From Nitrospirillum viridazoti CBAmc (GTDB lineage Bacteria > Pseudomonadota > Alphaproteobacteria > Azospirillales > Azospirillaceae): a stretch of DNA of 64,000 nucleotides. Each line of letters begins with the position of its first letter. Position 1 is the first letter of the stretch. The position numbers were made by a program, and so were the translations under genes. Positions 27,156 through 34,927 of the stretch are shown piece after piece. The notes beneath the pieces were generated by a model that was given only the letters and a program-made list of their open reading frames with translations, made no database searches and had not been told where the DNA came from. The DNA lies in NCBI RefSeq assembly GCF_000730165.1, contig NZ_CP022110.1, forward strand, positions 2,549,501-2,613,500. The letters are read 5' to 3'.

Positions 27156-28466
27156 TCAGGAAAAGCGGTCCAGCGCCATGGCCGGATCGGGCAGCGCCCG
27201 GCCGGCGACGATGTCGGCCATGCGCCGCGCACTGACGGCCGCAAGGGTCAAGCCCAGATGCTGGTGGCCGCAGGCGGCGTAGAGGCCGGGATGGCGGCGG
27301 CTGGCGTCCAGCATGGGCAGGTAGTCGGGCAGGCTGGGGCGGCAGCCGGTCCACTCCGAACTTTCCGCCCCCGGGGTCATCAGGCCGACCTCGCGCAGAT
27401 GGTGGCGCAGCAGCGCCGGGCGGCGGGGATCGGGCGCGTCATCCGGCCCGCTGAAATCGGTGAAGCTGGTGGCGCGCAGGCCCATGGTCATGGGCGTCAC
27501 GATGATGGTGCGGTTCTCGAACACCACCGGCCGGTCCAAGAGGGGCGTGTTGGATCCCGAGTCGCCCGGTACCACCACGTGATAACCCCGCTCCGCGATC
27601 ATGGGCACGCGATAGCCCAGCGGTTCCAGCAGCGATCCGGAGTCCACACCCAGCGCCACCAGCACGGCATCGGCGCGGATGACGCCGCCGGCATGGCGCA
27701 GGCGCCAGCTGACACCATTCCCGCCCTGGCCGCTCTCCAGCCCCTGGATGTCGGCCTTTTCGATGCGCCCGCCGCGCGCGACGAAGGCGACGGCCAAGTC
27801 CTGGGTCAGGCCGAAGGGGTCGTTGACATGGCCGGTGCCGGTATAGGTCATACCCCCTGTGACACGCTGCCGCAGGGCATGGGGCAGGTCGGGCCAATCG
27901 CCCGGGTTGGGACCCCAGGGGGTGACGGGCACGCCCAGGCCCCGGGCGGCGGCGACGGACGCGGCGATGGCGGCCTCGGGCGCGGTACTTTCCCAGACGC
28001 TATGGTGACCCCGCGTCTGCAGGCGCGCTTCCGCGCCGGTGCCCACCAGCAGGGTGCGCCAGTCCTGGATGACGGTTTCGATCAGGCCGGACAACACCGC
28101 CGTGCCGTGGGCGTGCGCCCGGGGCAGGCAGGCGCCCAGGAAATCCCTGGCCCAGCCGCGCGCCAGGATGGGCAGGGCCCCCTTTCGGATGCCCAGGGGG
28201 CCCCCAGACTTCAGCAACAGGCCCGGCACGCGCCGCAAGGTGGCGAAAGAGGCCAGTGGCAACAACTGTTCCGTGGCGATGTGGCCGGCGTTACCGTAGG
28301 AACATCCACGCCCCGGTTCATCCCGGTCGATCAGGATGACGTCATGCCCATCGCGCACCAAGGCCAGCGCCGTGGCGGTGCCCACCACGCCGGCACCCAC
28401 CACCGCGATGGTGCCGGATCCTGGCCGGAACGGCATGGGTGGGTTGCTGACATCGGCGACAGGCAT
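27156..28466 (-). CDS. FAD-dependent D-amino acid oxidase/dehydrogenase, likely for cis-4-hydroxy-D-proline
   Basis: A 436-residue DAO-family flavoenzyme. It has an N-terminal Rossmann fold with TIAVVGAGVVGTATALALVRDGHDVILIDRDE (GxGxxG and the ribose-binding acid), then a substrate-binding domain. C-terminal FAD contacts include EWTGCRPSLPDYLPML and YAACGHQHLGLTLA, as in DadA-like proteins. Next to a hydroxyproline 2-epimerase and a pyrroline-hydroxycarboxylate deaminase, it most likely oxidises cis-4-hydroxy-D-proline to delta-1-pyrroline-4-hydroxy-2-carboxylate. It is divergent from the deaminase gene, and their shared operator at 28485 is only 19 bp from its ATG. AAGGGA upstream is the likely ribosome binding site. 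Class is firm; substrate is inferred from neighbours. Confidence 0.87.
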   Translation of the reverse strand: MPVADVSNPPMPFRPGSGTIAVVGAGVVGTATALALVRDGHDVILIDRDEPGRGCSYGNAGHIATEQLLPLASFATLRRVPGLLLKSGGPLGIRKGALPILARGWARDFLGACLPRAHAHGTAVLSGLIETVIQDWRTLLVGTGAEARLQTRGHHSVWESTAPEAAIAASVAAARGLGVPVTPWGPNPGDWPDLPHALRQRVTGGMTYTGTGHVNDPFGLTQDLAVAFVARGGRIEKADIQGLESGQGGNGVSWRLRHAGGVIRADAVLVALGVDSGSLLEPLGYRVPMIAERGYHVVVPGDSGSNTPLLDRPVVFENRTIIVTPMTMGLRATSFTDFSGPDDAPDPRRPALLRHHLREVGLMTPGAESSEWTGCRPSLPDYLPMLDASRRHPGLYAACGHQHLGLTLAAVSARRMADIVAGRALPDPAMALDRFS

Positions 28467-28478
28467 GTGCAGAGTCCC

Positions 28479-28506
28479 TTGATTGGATACAATATCCCAT
28501 TATACT
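28479..28506 (+). promoter_or_regulatory. Promoter of the deaminase gene with operator in the spacer
   Basis: A -35-like TTGATT (28479-28484) and a -10-like TATACT (28501-28506) are 16 bp apart. The operator GGATACAATATCC (28485-28497) occupies the spacer, so bound regulator would block RNA polymerase. Confidence 0.55.
28485..28497. promoter_or_regulatory. GntR-type operator between oxidase and deaminase genes
   Basis: GGATA-CAA-TATCC is a perfect 5-3-5 palindrome in the divergent region between the D-hydroxyproline oxidase (minus) and the deaminase (plus). The same arms recur at 34010, and with one change at 27074. Confidence 0.72.
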
Positions 28507-28564
28507 ATCTGTCACGGCGCTTCCCGACAAGCGCGTATGGCGGAAACGTGAAAGGTTTTAAGAG

Positions 28565-29467
28565 ATGTCCCTGCCCAACTGGCGCGGTGTGTTCCCCGCG
28601 GTGACCACGCAGTTCAACGAAGACCTCAGCATCAACCTGGCGGAAACCCAGCGGGTGATCGACGGCCTGATCCGCGACGGCGTGCACGGCCTGATCATCA
28701 TGGGCACCGTGGGCGAAAACAACTCTCTGGAACCGGAAGAGAAGCGCCAGGTGCTGGCCGCCGCCAAGGAAGTGACCGCCGGCCGCGTGCCCGTGATCAC
28801 CGGCGTGTCGGAACTGACGACGCCGCGCGCCGTCGCCTATGCCAAGGACGCGGAGAAGATCGGCGCCGACGGCCTGATGCTGCTGCCGGCCATGGTCTAC
28901 GTGCCCACCGAGGAAGAGCTGTTCCGCCACTTCGCCGCCGTCGCCGGCGCCTCGGCCCTGCCCATCATGCTGTACAACAACCCGCCGGCCTACCGCGTGG
29001 ACATCAGCGTCCCGCTGCTGCAGCGCCTGGCGGAGATCCCGACCATCGTGGCGCTGAAGGAATCGGCCCCCGACACCCGCCGTTTCACCGACCTGGCCAA
29101 CGCCATCGATGAGACGAAGATGATGCTGATGGCAGGATTGGACGACGTCGCCCTGGAAGGCCTGCTGCTGGGCGCCAAGGGCTGGATCTCCGGCCTGACC
29201 AACGCCTTCCCCAAGGAATCGGTGGCGCTGTACGACGCCGTCGTCGCCGGCGATCTGGCCAAGGCCCGCGCCATCTACCGCTGGTTCCTGCCGCTGCTGC
29301 ACCTGGACGCCCGCCACGACCTGGTGCAGAGCATCAAGTTGGCCGAGCAAGTCATGGGCCGTGGTTCCGAGCGCGTGCGCCCGCCGCGCTACATCCTGGA
29401 AGGCCAGACCCGCGCCGACGTGATCGCCATGGTCGAGAAGGCGGCGGCCACCCGTCCGAGTCTGTAA
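28565..29467 (+). CDS. DapA-family pyrroline-4-hydroxy-2-carboxylate deaminase
   Basis: A 300-residue Schiff-base aldolase-fold enzyme of the dihydrodipicolinate synthase family. The catalytic Lys165 (IVALKES) and Tyr137 (IMLYNNP) are present. The usual DapA motif GTTGES is GTVGEN here, as I recall for hydroxyproline-pathway deaminases. The predicted reaction converts delta-1-pyrroline-4-hydroxy-2-carboxylate to alpha-ketoglutarate semialdehyde plus ammonia. The gene is divergent from the oxidase and followed by the 2-epimerase. The ATG has an AAAGG-type ribosome binding site. The next step, alpha-ketoglutarate semialdehyde dehydrogenase, is not encoded in this window. An ordinary dapA role is unlikely given this context. 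Confidence 0.88.
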   Translation: MSLPNWRGVFPAVTTQFNEDLSINLAETQRVIDGLIRDGVHGLIIMGTVGENNSLEPEEKRQVLAAAKEVTAGRVPVITGVSELTTPRAVAYAKDAEKIGADGLMLLPAMVYVPTEEELFRHFAAVAGASALPIMLYNNPPAYRVDISVPLLQRLAEIPTIVALKESAPDTRRFTDLANAIDETKMMLMAGLDDVALEGLLLGAKGWISGLTNAFPKESVALYDAVVAGDLAKARAIYRWFLPLLHLDARHDLVQSIKLAEQVMGRGSERVRPPRYILEGQTRADVIAMVEKAAATRPSL

Positions 29468-29474
29468 GTAGTTC

Positions 29475-29562
29475 CCTCAAACGCCGGGCGCCGGCATCCG
29501 CCGGCTTGGCTTGTCCTCGCTGCGCCCTTCGGTGCTCGCTCCGGCGCCTGCGGTCGCAGGCT
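29475..29562 (+). repeat. Dispersed intergenic repeat, copy C
   Basis: Plus-strand copy reading CCCTCAAACGCCGGGCG, GCATCCGCCGG, GCGCCCTTCGGTGCTCGCT and GCGGTCGCAGGC. It sits inside the deaminase-epimerase operon, followed directly by the long hairpin at 29564. Confidence 0.7.
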
Positions 29563-29563
29563 A

Positions 29564-29599
29564 GCGAGGCTGGATCTGGGGAACCAGGTCCAGCCTCGC
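29564..29599 (+). repeat. 16-bp hairpin with GGAA tetraloop in the hydroxyproline operon
   Basis: GCGAGGCTGGATCTGG (29564-29579) and CCAGGTCCAGCCTCGC (29584-29599) pair at 15 of 16 positions, the mismatch being a possible G-U, around GGAA, a GNRA-type loop. No T-run follows, so it is not a classical terminator. It lies 54 bp before the epimerase ATG and may affect mRNA stability or coupling. Confidence 0.6.
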
Positions 29600-29652
29600 G
29601 AGTACCTCCAGAGTTCGTGTTGTTCCCACCGTCTGCCTCAAGGCCTGATGCC

Positions 29653-30699
29653 ATGACCACCGCCCCCAGCGTTCCGACCGGCGATCCCGTTCTGCCCACG
29701 GGCCGCCAGACCTTCGCCTGCATCGACGGGCACACCTGCGGCAACCCGGTACGGCTGGTCATGGGCGGCCATCCGCCCCTGGTGGGCGCCACCATGAGCG
29801 AGAAGCGCCAGGACTTCCTGTCGCGCTTCGACTGGATCCGCACGGCGCTGTGCTTTGAGCCGCGCGGCCACGACATGATGTCGGGCGGCTTCGTCTACCC
29901 GCCCTGCAGCCCGGAGGCCGACGCCTCCATCCTGTTCATCGAGACCTCGGGCTGCCTGCCCATGTGCGGCCACGGCACCATCGGCATGGTGACCTTCGCG
30001 CTGGAGCACGGCCTGATCCGCCCGCGCACGCCGGGCAAGCTGGTGCTGGACGTGCCCGCCGGCCAGATTGGCGTCGAGTATGAGAGGACGGCCGGCAAGG
30101 TGAACTGGGTGCGGCTGTTCAACATCGACAGCTTCCTGTTCACCAAGGGCGTCACCATCGAGGTGCCGGAGCTGGGCCCCCTCACCCTGGACATCAGCTA
30201 CGGCGGCAATTTCTACGGCATCATCGAGCCGCAAGGCGCCTACAAGGGCATCGATGACTTGGGCTCTCAGAAGATCATTCACTACAGCGGCCTGGTGCGG
30301 CAGCTGGTGCGGGAGAAGATCACCCCCGTCCATCCGCTGGACAGCACCATCCGGGGCCTGAGCCATGTGATGTGGGTGGACAAGCCCAAGCACAAGGACG
30401 CCCACGGTCGCAACGCCGTGTTCTACGGCGACCGCGCCATCGACCGGTCGCCCTGCGGCACCGGCACCTCCGCCCGCATGGCCCATTTGGCCGCCCAGGG
30501 CAAGCTGGCCGTCGGCCAGAGCTTCGTGCATGAGAGCATCATCGGCAGCCTGTTCGAAGGCCGCGTGGAAAGCGCCGGCACGCTGGGCGATTACGCCAGC
30601 ATCCGCCCGTCCATCAAGGGCTGGGCGGTGCAGACCGGGCTCAACACCATTTACGTCGACCCCACCCAGGATCCGTTCTGGCGTGGCTTCCAGGTCTAA
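29653..30699 (+). CDS. 4-hydroxyproline 2-epimerase
   Basis: A 348-residue cofactor-independent enzyme of the proline racemase family, converting trans-4-hydroxy-L-proline to cis-4-hydroxy-D-proline. Both catalytic cysteines are present: Cys105 in CLPMCGHGTIG and Cys268 in DRSPCGTGTSARMA. Trans-3-hydroxyproline dehydratases of this family replace one of them, so a dehydratase is unlikely. The substrate-side segment FACIDGHTCGNPVR is typical. The ATG at 29653 gives an N-terminus near the conserved domain; upstream in-frame codons run through the repeat and hairpin. Downstream of the deaminase it feeds the oxidase. A terminator follows at 30748. Confidence 0.92.
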   Translation: MTTAPSVPTGDPVLPTGRQTFACIDGHTCGNPVRLVMGGHPPLVGATMSEKRQDFLSRFDWIRTALCFEPRGHDMMSGGFVYPPCSPEADASILFIETSGCLPMCGHGTIGMVTFALEHGLIRPRTPGKLVLDVPAGQIGVEYERTAGKVNWVRLFNIDSFLFTKGVTIEVPELGPLTLDISYGGNFYGIIEPQGAYKGIDDLGSQKIIHYSGLVRQLVREKITPVHPLDSTIRGLSHVMWVDKPKHKDAHGRNAVFYGDRAIDRSPCGTGTSARMAHLAAQGKLAVGQSFVHESIIGSLFEGRVESAGTLGDYASIRPSIKGWAVQTGLNTIYVDPTQDPFWRGFQV

Positions 30700-30747
30700 G
30701 TCCCGAGCCTGACTTAGATCTGGCGTTTCCTCCCAAGGCACATCCTC

Positions 30748-30780
30748 AAGGGCCGGCCCGCAAGGACCGGCCCTTCTTTT
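30748..30780 (+). terminator. Rho-independent terminator after the epimerase gene
   Basis: A perfect 9-bp stem AAGGGCCGG/CCGGCCCTT with a 10-nt loop is followed by CTTTT. It lies 48 bp after the epimerase stop. Confidence 0.88.
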
Positions 30781-30829
30781 ATGTGTCGCTCAATTCCAGT
30801 CTCCAGCCCAGCGGCATGAGCCGGGGAGG

Positions 30830-30938
30830 CTCATGCCGTAGGCTGCGACCGCAGCCGCCGGAAGTTTCCGGGGAGCGTCAGCGGACTGGAAACTGAGGAC
30901 AAGCCAAGGGGCGGATGCCCCACCGGCACCTGAGGCGA
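30830..30938 (-). repeat. Dispersed intergenic repeat, copy D (diverged centre)
   Basis: Read on the minus strand: CCTCAGGTGCCGG, GGGCATCCGCCCCTTGGC, TTGTCCTCAG, then GGCGGCTGCGGTCGCAGCC. The ends match copies A, B, C and E. The central CGCCCTTCGG block is replaced by a different inverted pair, AGTTTCC/GGAAACT. It lies between the convergent epimerase and Xaa-Pro peptidase genes. Confidence 0.55.
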
Positions 30939-30941
30939 CCG

Positions 30942-32159
30942 TCAGCCATGCAGCCCGAAGGGGTTGTCCACATCCGTCGGCGGAACGGTGAACCAGCGGG
31001 GGCCGTCTTCGGTCATGTAGACGTGGTCCTCGAAGCGCACGCCGAACTTGCCGTAGAGGCACAGCATGGGCTCCACGCTGAAGCACAGGCCGGCCTCCAG
31101 CGGCTGCTTGTTGCCGCCGACGATGTAGGCGGGCTCGTGCAGGTCCAGGCCCACGCCGTGGCCGGTGCGGTGGGGGCAGCCGGGCACCTGATAGCCGGGG
31201 CCATAGCCGCGGGACTCCAGGAAGCTGCGGGCGGCCTGGTCCACCGCCTCGCACGGAACGCCGATCCGGGCGGCGTTGAAGGCCGCCATCTGGGCGTCGC
31301 GCTCATCCTCCCACACCCGGCGGTATTCGGGGGTGGCGTGGCCGAAGGTATAGCAGCGGGTGATGTCGGACTTGTAGCCCTCGATGGCGCAGCCGGTGTC
31401 GATCAGGACGGGGTCGCCCTCTTTCAGGAACCAGTCGCCGGGGGCGCCGTGGGGATAGGCCGTGGCCTCGCCGAACTGCACGGCGCAGAAGGTGTTGCCG
31501 CCGTCAGCCCCCAGTGCGCGGTGGGCCTGGCCGATGAAGGCCACCACCTCCGCCGGGGTGATGCCGGGGCGCAGGATGCCGGCGGCCAGGCGGTGGACCT
31601 CCAGCGTCAGGGCCTTGGCATGGGACAGCAGGGCGATCTCATGCGCCGACTTCACCCGGCGGCAGGCCTCCGTCAGGGGGCGGGCATCCACCAGGGTGGC
31701 CTGGGGCAGCGCCGTTGCAAGGTCGAAGAACACGCCGGCATAGCCCAGGGCGTCCACCGCCACCGTGGCGCTGCCGCCGGACTGGCCGCGCACCAGGTCC
31801 GCCACCAGGGCGTAGGCGCTTTCATCCTCCTGCCAGGTGCGCACTTCATCACCCACGGTGATATGGCCGCGCAGCTTGGGCTCCTCGAACGCCGGGCAGA
31901 CATAGACGGGGTCGCCGTCCTTCAGGATCACGGCCGCCGTCAGCCGCTCGCTGGGGTGCCAGTCCAGGCCGGTGAAGTAGAGGAGGTTGCTGGACGCCGG
32001 CAGCAGCAGGGCATCCACCTTGCGCGCCGCCAGGTAGGCCCGCACCGCCTCGATGCGGGCGCGGTATTCATCCGCCGTGATGGGCTGCACCGCCGCCCGC
32101 CGGGACTTCAAGGTCGACAGCACCGCCGGGGCCGACAGCCCCCCAATACCCTTGGTCAT
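30942..32159 (-). CDS. M24B Xaa-Pro peptidase
   Basis: A 405-residue two-domain metallopeptidase: a creatinase-type N-domain (~30-165) and an M24 pita-bread catalytic domain (~170-395). All five metal ligands are visible: Asp254 (VLIDTGC), Asp265 (YKSDITRCY), His334 (TGHGVGLDLHE), Glu363 (FSVEPML) and Glu377 (VRFEDHVY). No signal peptide is seen, so it acts in the cytoplasm. Enzymes of this group release the residue before proline, or split Xaa-Pro dipeptides. It lies 31 bp downstream of the POT transporter gene, in one operon under the 34010 operator. It would thus free hydroxyproline from imported Xaa-Hyp peptides, which is inference from context. Confidence 0.9.
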   Translation of the reverse strand: MTKGIGGLSAPAVLSTLKSRRAAVQPITADEYRARIEAVRAYLAARKVDALLLPASSNLLYFTGLDWHPSERLTAAVILKDGDPVYVCPAFEEPKLRGHITVGDEVRTWQEDESAYALVADLVRGQSGGSATVAVDALGYAGVFFDLATALPQATLVDARPLTEACRRVKSAHEIALLSHAKALTLEVHRLAAGILRPGITPAEVVAFIGQAHRALGADGGNTFCAVQFGEATAYPHGAPGDWFLKEGDPVLIDTGCAIEGYKSDITRCYTFGHATPEYRRVWEDERDAQMAAFNAARIGVPCEAVDQAARSFLESRGYGPGYQVPGCPHRTGHGVGLDLHEPAYIVGGNKQPLEAGLCFSVEPMLCLYGKFGVRFEDHVYMTEDGPRWFTVPPTDVDNPFGLHG

Positions 32160-32190
32160 GGTCTCAAACCCGCTTCTCTGGGATCACACA

Positions 32191-33927
32191 CTAATCATTC
32201 AGGCGGCGCAGCGGCACCACCAGCAACAGCAGCAGCACGGCCGCGGCGCAGGACCACAAGCCGGCCTTGAGGTACACCGCCTGGTATGAGGCCAGCTGCA
32301 CCGCCGCCGGCAGGCTGCCGTCCACCACCGTGGCCTGGGCCACCAGCGCGCTCAGGCGCTGGCCATAGGCCGTGGACAGGAACCACAGGCCCACCAGCAG
32401 GCTGGTGATGGCCGGCGGCGACAGGCGGGTGATGGAGGACAGGCCGATGGGGGACAGGCACAGCTCCCCCACCTCCTGCAGCAGATAGAGCGACAGCAGC
32501 CAGGCCACGCCCACGCGCAGGCCCGCCGGCGTCACCTCGATGCCGAAGGCCAGCGCCAGGAAGCCCAGGCCGACGAACAGCACACCCAAGCCGAACTTGG
32601 TCACCGGGCCGGGGTCGCGGCGATGGCCGTCCAGCCAGCGCCACAGGGCCGCCAGCGGCAGGGCCAGCAGGATGACGAAGGCCTTGTCCGGGAACTGCAG
32701 CACCGGGGCCGGCACCAGCACCGGGCCGATGTGGCGGTCCGTCCACTCGGCGGCGAAGACGTTCAAGGACGCCGGCCCCTGGTAGAACAGGGTCCAGTAC
32801 AGCACCGACACCAGCATGAGCAGCAGCAGCAGCGCCAGGTGGCGGCGCTGGCGCGCGTCGCAGCGGCGGGCGAACCAGAAGACGGCGGCCAGGCCGGCCA
32901 CGGCGGCGAGGTCCAGCACATGGCCCACCACCGTCGGATGATCGACGATCAGCCAGGCCCCCAGCGCCACCGCCAAGCCGCCGGCCAGGGCCAGCAGGCC
33001 ACCCGGCCCACCGCTGGCGGCACGGGGGCCGCCCTCGGCCGCGGGGAGTTCGGGCGGCAGCAGGCGGCGGCCCAGGGAGAAGGTGGCCAACGCCACGGCC
33101 ATGCCGATGCCGGCCGCGCCAAAGCCCCATTCCCAGCCCAGCGCGGCGCCCAGCCAGCCGCAGACGATGCTGCCCATCAGGCCGCCGGCGTTGATGCCCA
33201 GGTAGAAGATCAGGAAGCCACGGTCGCGCGCGGCGTGGCGCTGGCCGTACAGGCGGCCGACCAGGGCGGAGATGTTGGGCTTCAGCATGCCCACGCCGGC
33301 GGCGATGAGGGCCAGCGACAGGTAGAACAGCTTCAGCCCGCCGGCGTCCGGTGTCTTTTCCAGGCGTCCCCGCAGGGTGACGGCGGCGCCGTCGGGGCCG
33401 ACGTAGGTCAGTGTGCGGGCATCCGGGTCGGCACCCTGGACGCTGGCCAGGCTGGTGATGACTTGGGCCGTGCCGTTCACCACCACCTGGCGGGCGCCGT
33501 CCTCCCCCTCCGCGGGATAGAGGATGGGCCGTTTCAGGTCGTAGGTGACCTCGGGCGTCACCAGCCGTTCCACCGTCTGCACTGGCTGCCAGGCCATGAG
33601 GCCGTGGCCCAGCATCAGCAGCACGGCACCGGCCCGCACGGCGTGGCGGGCCCCCACCCAGCGGTCAGCCATGAAGCCGCCGACCACCGGGCACATATAG
33701 ACCAGGACGCCGAAGGCCCCCAGCTCGGCATAGGCCGACACCTTGTCCATGGACAGGTGCCACAGCAGGAAGAAGATCAGGATGGACTGCAGGCCGTAGT
33801 AGGAGAACCGCTCCCAGAACTCGACCGCGAACAGCAGGTAGAGGCCGGGAGGATGGCCGCCATCGTGGTCTTCAGGCGCCACCGCTGGGCCGCTTACCGG
33901 GCTGTCCGCCCCCGCCATCACCGCCAT
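32191..33927 (-). CDS. POT family peptide transporter with a periplasmic insert
   Basis: A 578-residue proton-coupled oligopeptide transporter. Helix 1 contains VEFWERFSYYGLQSIL with the ExxER motif (residues 36-40), and later GVGMLKPNISALVG and GFLIFYLGINAGG match PTR signatures. An ~80-residue hydrophilic, beta-rich segment (114-196) separates helix 3 from helix 4, a loop that faces the periplasm in this fold; the other POT protein in this window lacks it. The start at MAVMAGADS was chosen because upstream in-frame codons run through the promoter and operator. It heads an operon with the Xaa-Pro peptidase. A TTGACA and a GGATAC operator lie 80-105 bp upstream. Likely substrates are hydroxyproline-containing di- or tripeptides. 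Confidence 0.88.
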   Translation of the reverse strand: MAVMAGADSPVSGPAVAPEDHDGGHPPGLYLLFAVEFWERFSYYGLQSILIFFLLWHLSMDKVSAYAELGAFGVLVYMCPVVGGFMADRWVGARHAVRAGAVLLMLGHGLMAWQPVQTVERLVTPEVTYDLKRPILYPAEGEDGARQVVVNGTAQVITSLASVQGADPDARTLTYVGPDGAAVTLRGRLEKTPDAGGLKLFYLSLALIAAGVGMLKPNISALVGRLYGQRHAARDRGFLIFYLGINAGGLMGSIVCGWLGAALGWEWGFGAAGIGMAVALATFSLGRRLLPPELPAAEGGPRAASGGPGGLLALAGGLAVALGAWLIVDHPTVVGHVLDLAAVAGLAAVFWFARRCDARQRRHLALLLLLMLVSVLYWTLFYQGPASLNVFAAEWTDRHIGPVLVPAPVLQFPDKAFVILLALPLAALWRWLDGHRRDPGPVTKFGLGVLFVGLGFLALAFGIEVTPAGLRVGVAWLLSLYLLQEVGELCLSPIGLSSITRLSPPAITSLLVGLWFLSTAYGQRLSALVAQATVVDGSLPAAVQLASYQAVYLKAGLWSCAAAVLLLLLVVPLRRLND

Positions 33928-34009
33928 GCCCTGCCCGTCCCCGTTGTCGTCGAATGGATGCGCCAGGGTATCATGCCCGTGGGGTGCCCTGGTGGGGTGA
34001 TAGCGTATC

Positions 34010-34022
34010 GGATACGATATCC
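34010..34022. promoter_or_regulatory. GntR-type operator upstream of the POT-peptidase operon
   Basis: GGATA-CGA-TATCC has the same arms as the 28485 site. On the minus strand a consensus -35 TTGACA lies at 34032-34027, immediately upstream, so the operator occupies the promoter spacer. It overlaps a second small palindrome, GTATC-G-GATAC. Confidence 0.72.
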
Positions 34023-34187
34023 AAACTGTCAAGCATAGCGCCACCGGCACCCATTCTGGCATCCGGACGGACGGCGGGGAATGCTATCGCTTGAGGCTGA
34101 ACGGGAACTAGACCGGGCCATGCACCAACTGCCCATGGCGCGGCACCTCCGAACCGTCTAGCGTATTTTAGAAAATCAATTGCTTTT

Positions 34188-34206
34188 ACATCCGATATCA
34201 GGATGT
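34188..34206. promoter_or_regulatory. Palindrome upstream of the GntR gene
   Basis: ACATCC-GATATCA-GGATGT has perfect 6-bp arms and lies 59 bp before the gntR ATG in an AT-rich stretch. It shares GATATC with the other operators but not their full consensus. It could be an autoregulatory site with altered geometry. Confidence 0.4.
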
Positions 34207-34264
34207 TCAGAGGCAAATCACAGGGCCGTCTTTTCCAATCCGCACCCCGTCAAGAAGCCACCAA

Positions 34265-34927
34265 ATGATCGCACGCGCTAAGATCGAACGGAAATCCCTG
34301 TCGGCCCAGGTGGTTGACGCCTTGCGGCAGATGATCCTGTCCGGGGAATACGCGCTGGGTGCCCAGCTGCGGCAGGATGAAATCGCACAGAAGCTGGGGG
34401 TCAGCCGCATCCCCGTACGCGAAGCGCTGCAGCAGCTGGAGGCGGAAGGCTTGGTGGCCACCATCCCCTACAAGGGCTCGGTCGTGGCCCAGCTGTCGCC
34501 CGCCCAGGTGCGGGAATATTTCGAGGTGCGGCTGCTGCTGGAAATCGATCTGCTGCGCCGCGCCATCCCGCAGCTGAGCGCGAAGCAGATCAAGAAGGCC
34601 GAAGCCGTGCTGAAGGAGATGCATGCCGCCGAGGCCAGCCGCTGGGGGGCGTTGAACTGGCAACTGCATGAGGCGTTGTACGAGCCGGCCCAGCGCCCGG
34701 TGATGCTGGACATGGTGAAGCGAATCCACGACAGCCTGGACCGTTATGTCCGGCTGCACCTGTCCATGACCCCCGCCATCCACGATCGCTCCATGGATGA
34801 GCACGAGCAGCTGGTAGCCCTGTGCCGCGACGGCAAGGGCGATGAGGCGGTGGAGATGCTGCGCACCCACCTGACCCATGCGCTGGAGGAACTGGTGGTA
34901 TTCCTGGAAGGGCAAGAGGCGGCTTAG
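34265..34927 (+). CDS. GntR family (FCD) regulator of the hydroxyproline cluster
   Basis: A 220-residue FadR-like regulator. The winged helix-turn-helix is at ~10-75 (LRQMILSGEYALGAQLRQDE, LGVSRIPVREALQQLEAEGLV). The all-helical FCD ligand domain (~85-210) has the usual metal/carboxylate-binding pattern (LNWQLHEALYE, DEHEQLVALCRDG). It sits at the edge of the hydroxyproline/arabinofuranosidase genes, divergent from the POT-peptidase operon, and is the obvious candidate to bind the three GGATAC-NN-TATMC sites. Ligand unknown; a pathway intermediate such as hydroxyproline or the pyrroline carboxylate is likely. Confidence 0.9.
   Translation: MIARAKIERKSLSAQVVDALRQMILSGEYALGAQLRQDEIAQKLGVSRIPVREALQQLEAEGLVATIPYKGSVVAQLSPAQVREYFEVRLLLEIDLLRRAIPQLSAKQIKKAEAVLKEMHAAEASRWGALNWQLHEALYEPAQRPVMLDMVKRIHDSLDRYVRLHLSMTPAIHDRSMDEHEQLVALCRDGKGDEAVEMLRTHLTHALEELVVFLEGQEAA

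Noticed and set aside
28565-29467. Ordinary dihydrodipicolinate synthase (lysine pathway)
   Set aside because: The GTVGEN motif and the position among hydroxyproline genes fit the deaminase; no lysine gene is nearby.
29653-30699. Trans-3-hydroxyproline dehydratase as an alternative for the proline-racemase-family gene
   Set aside because: Those dehydratases lack one of the two catalytic cysteines; here both Cys105 and Cys268 are present.
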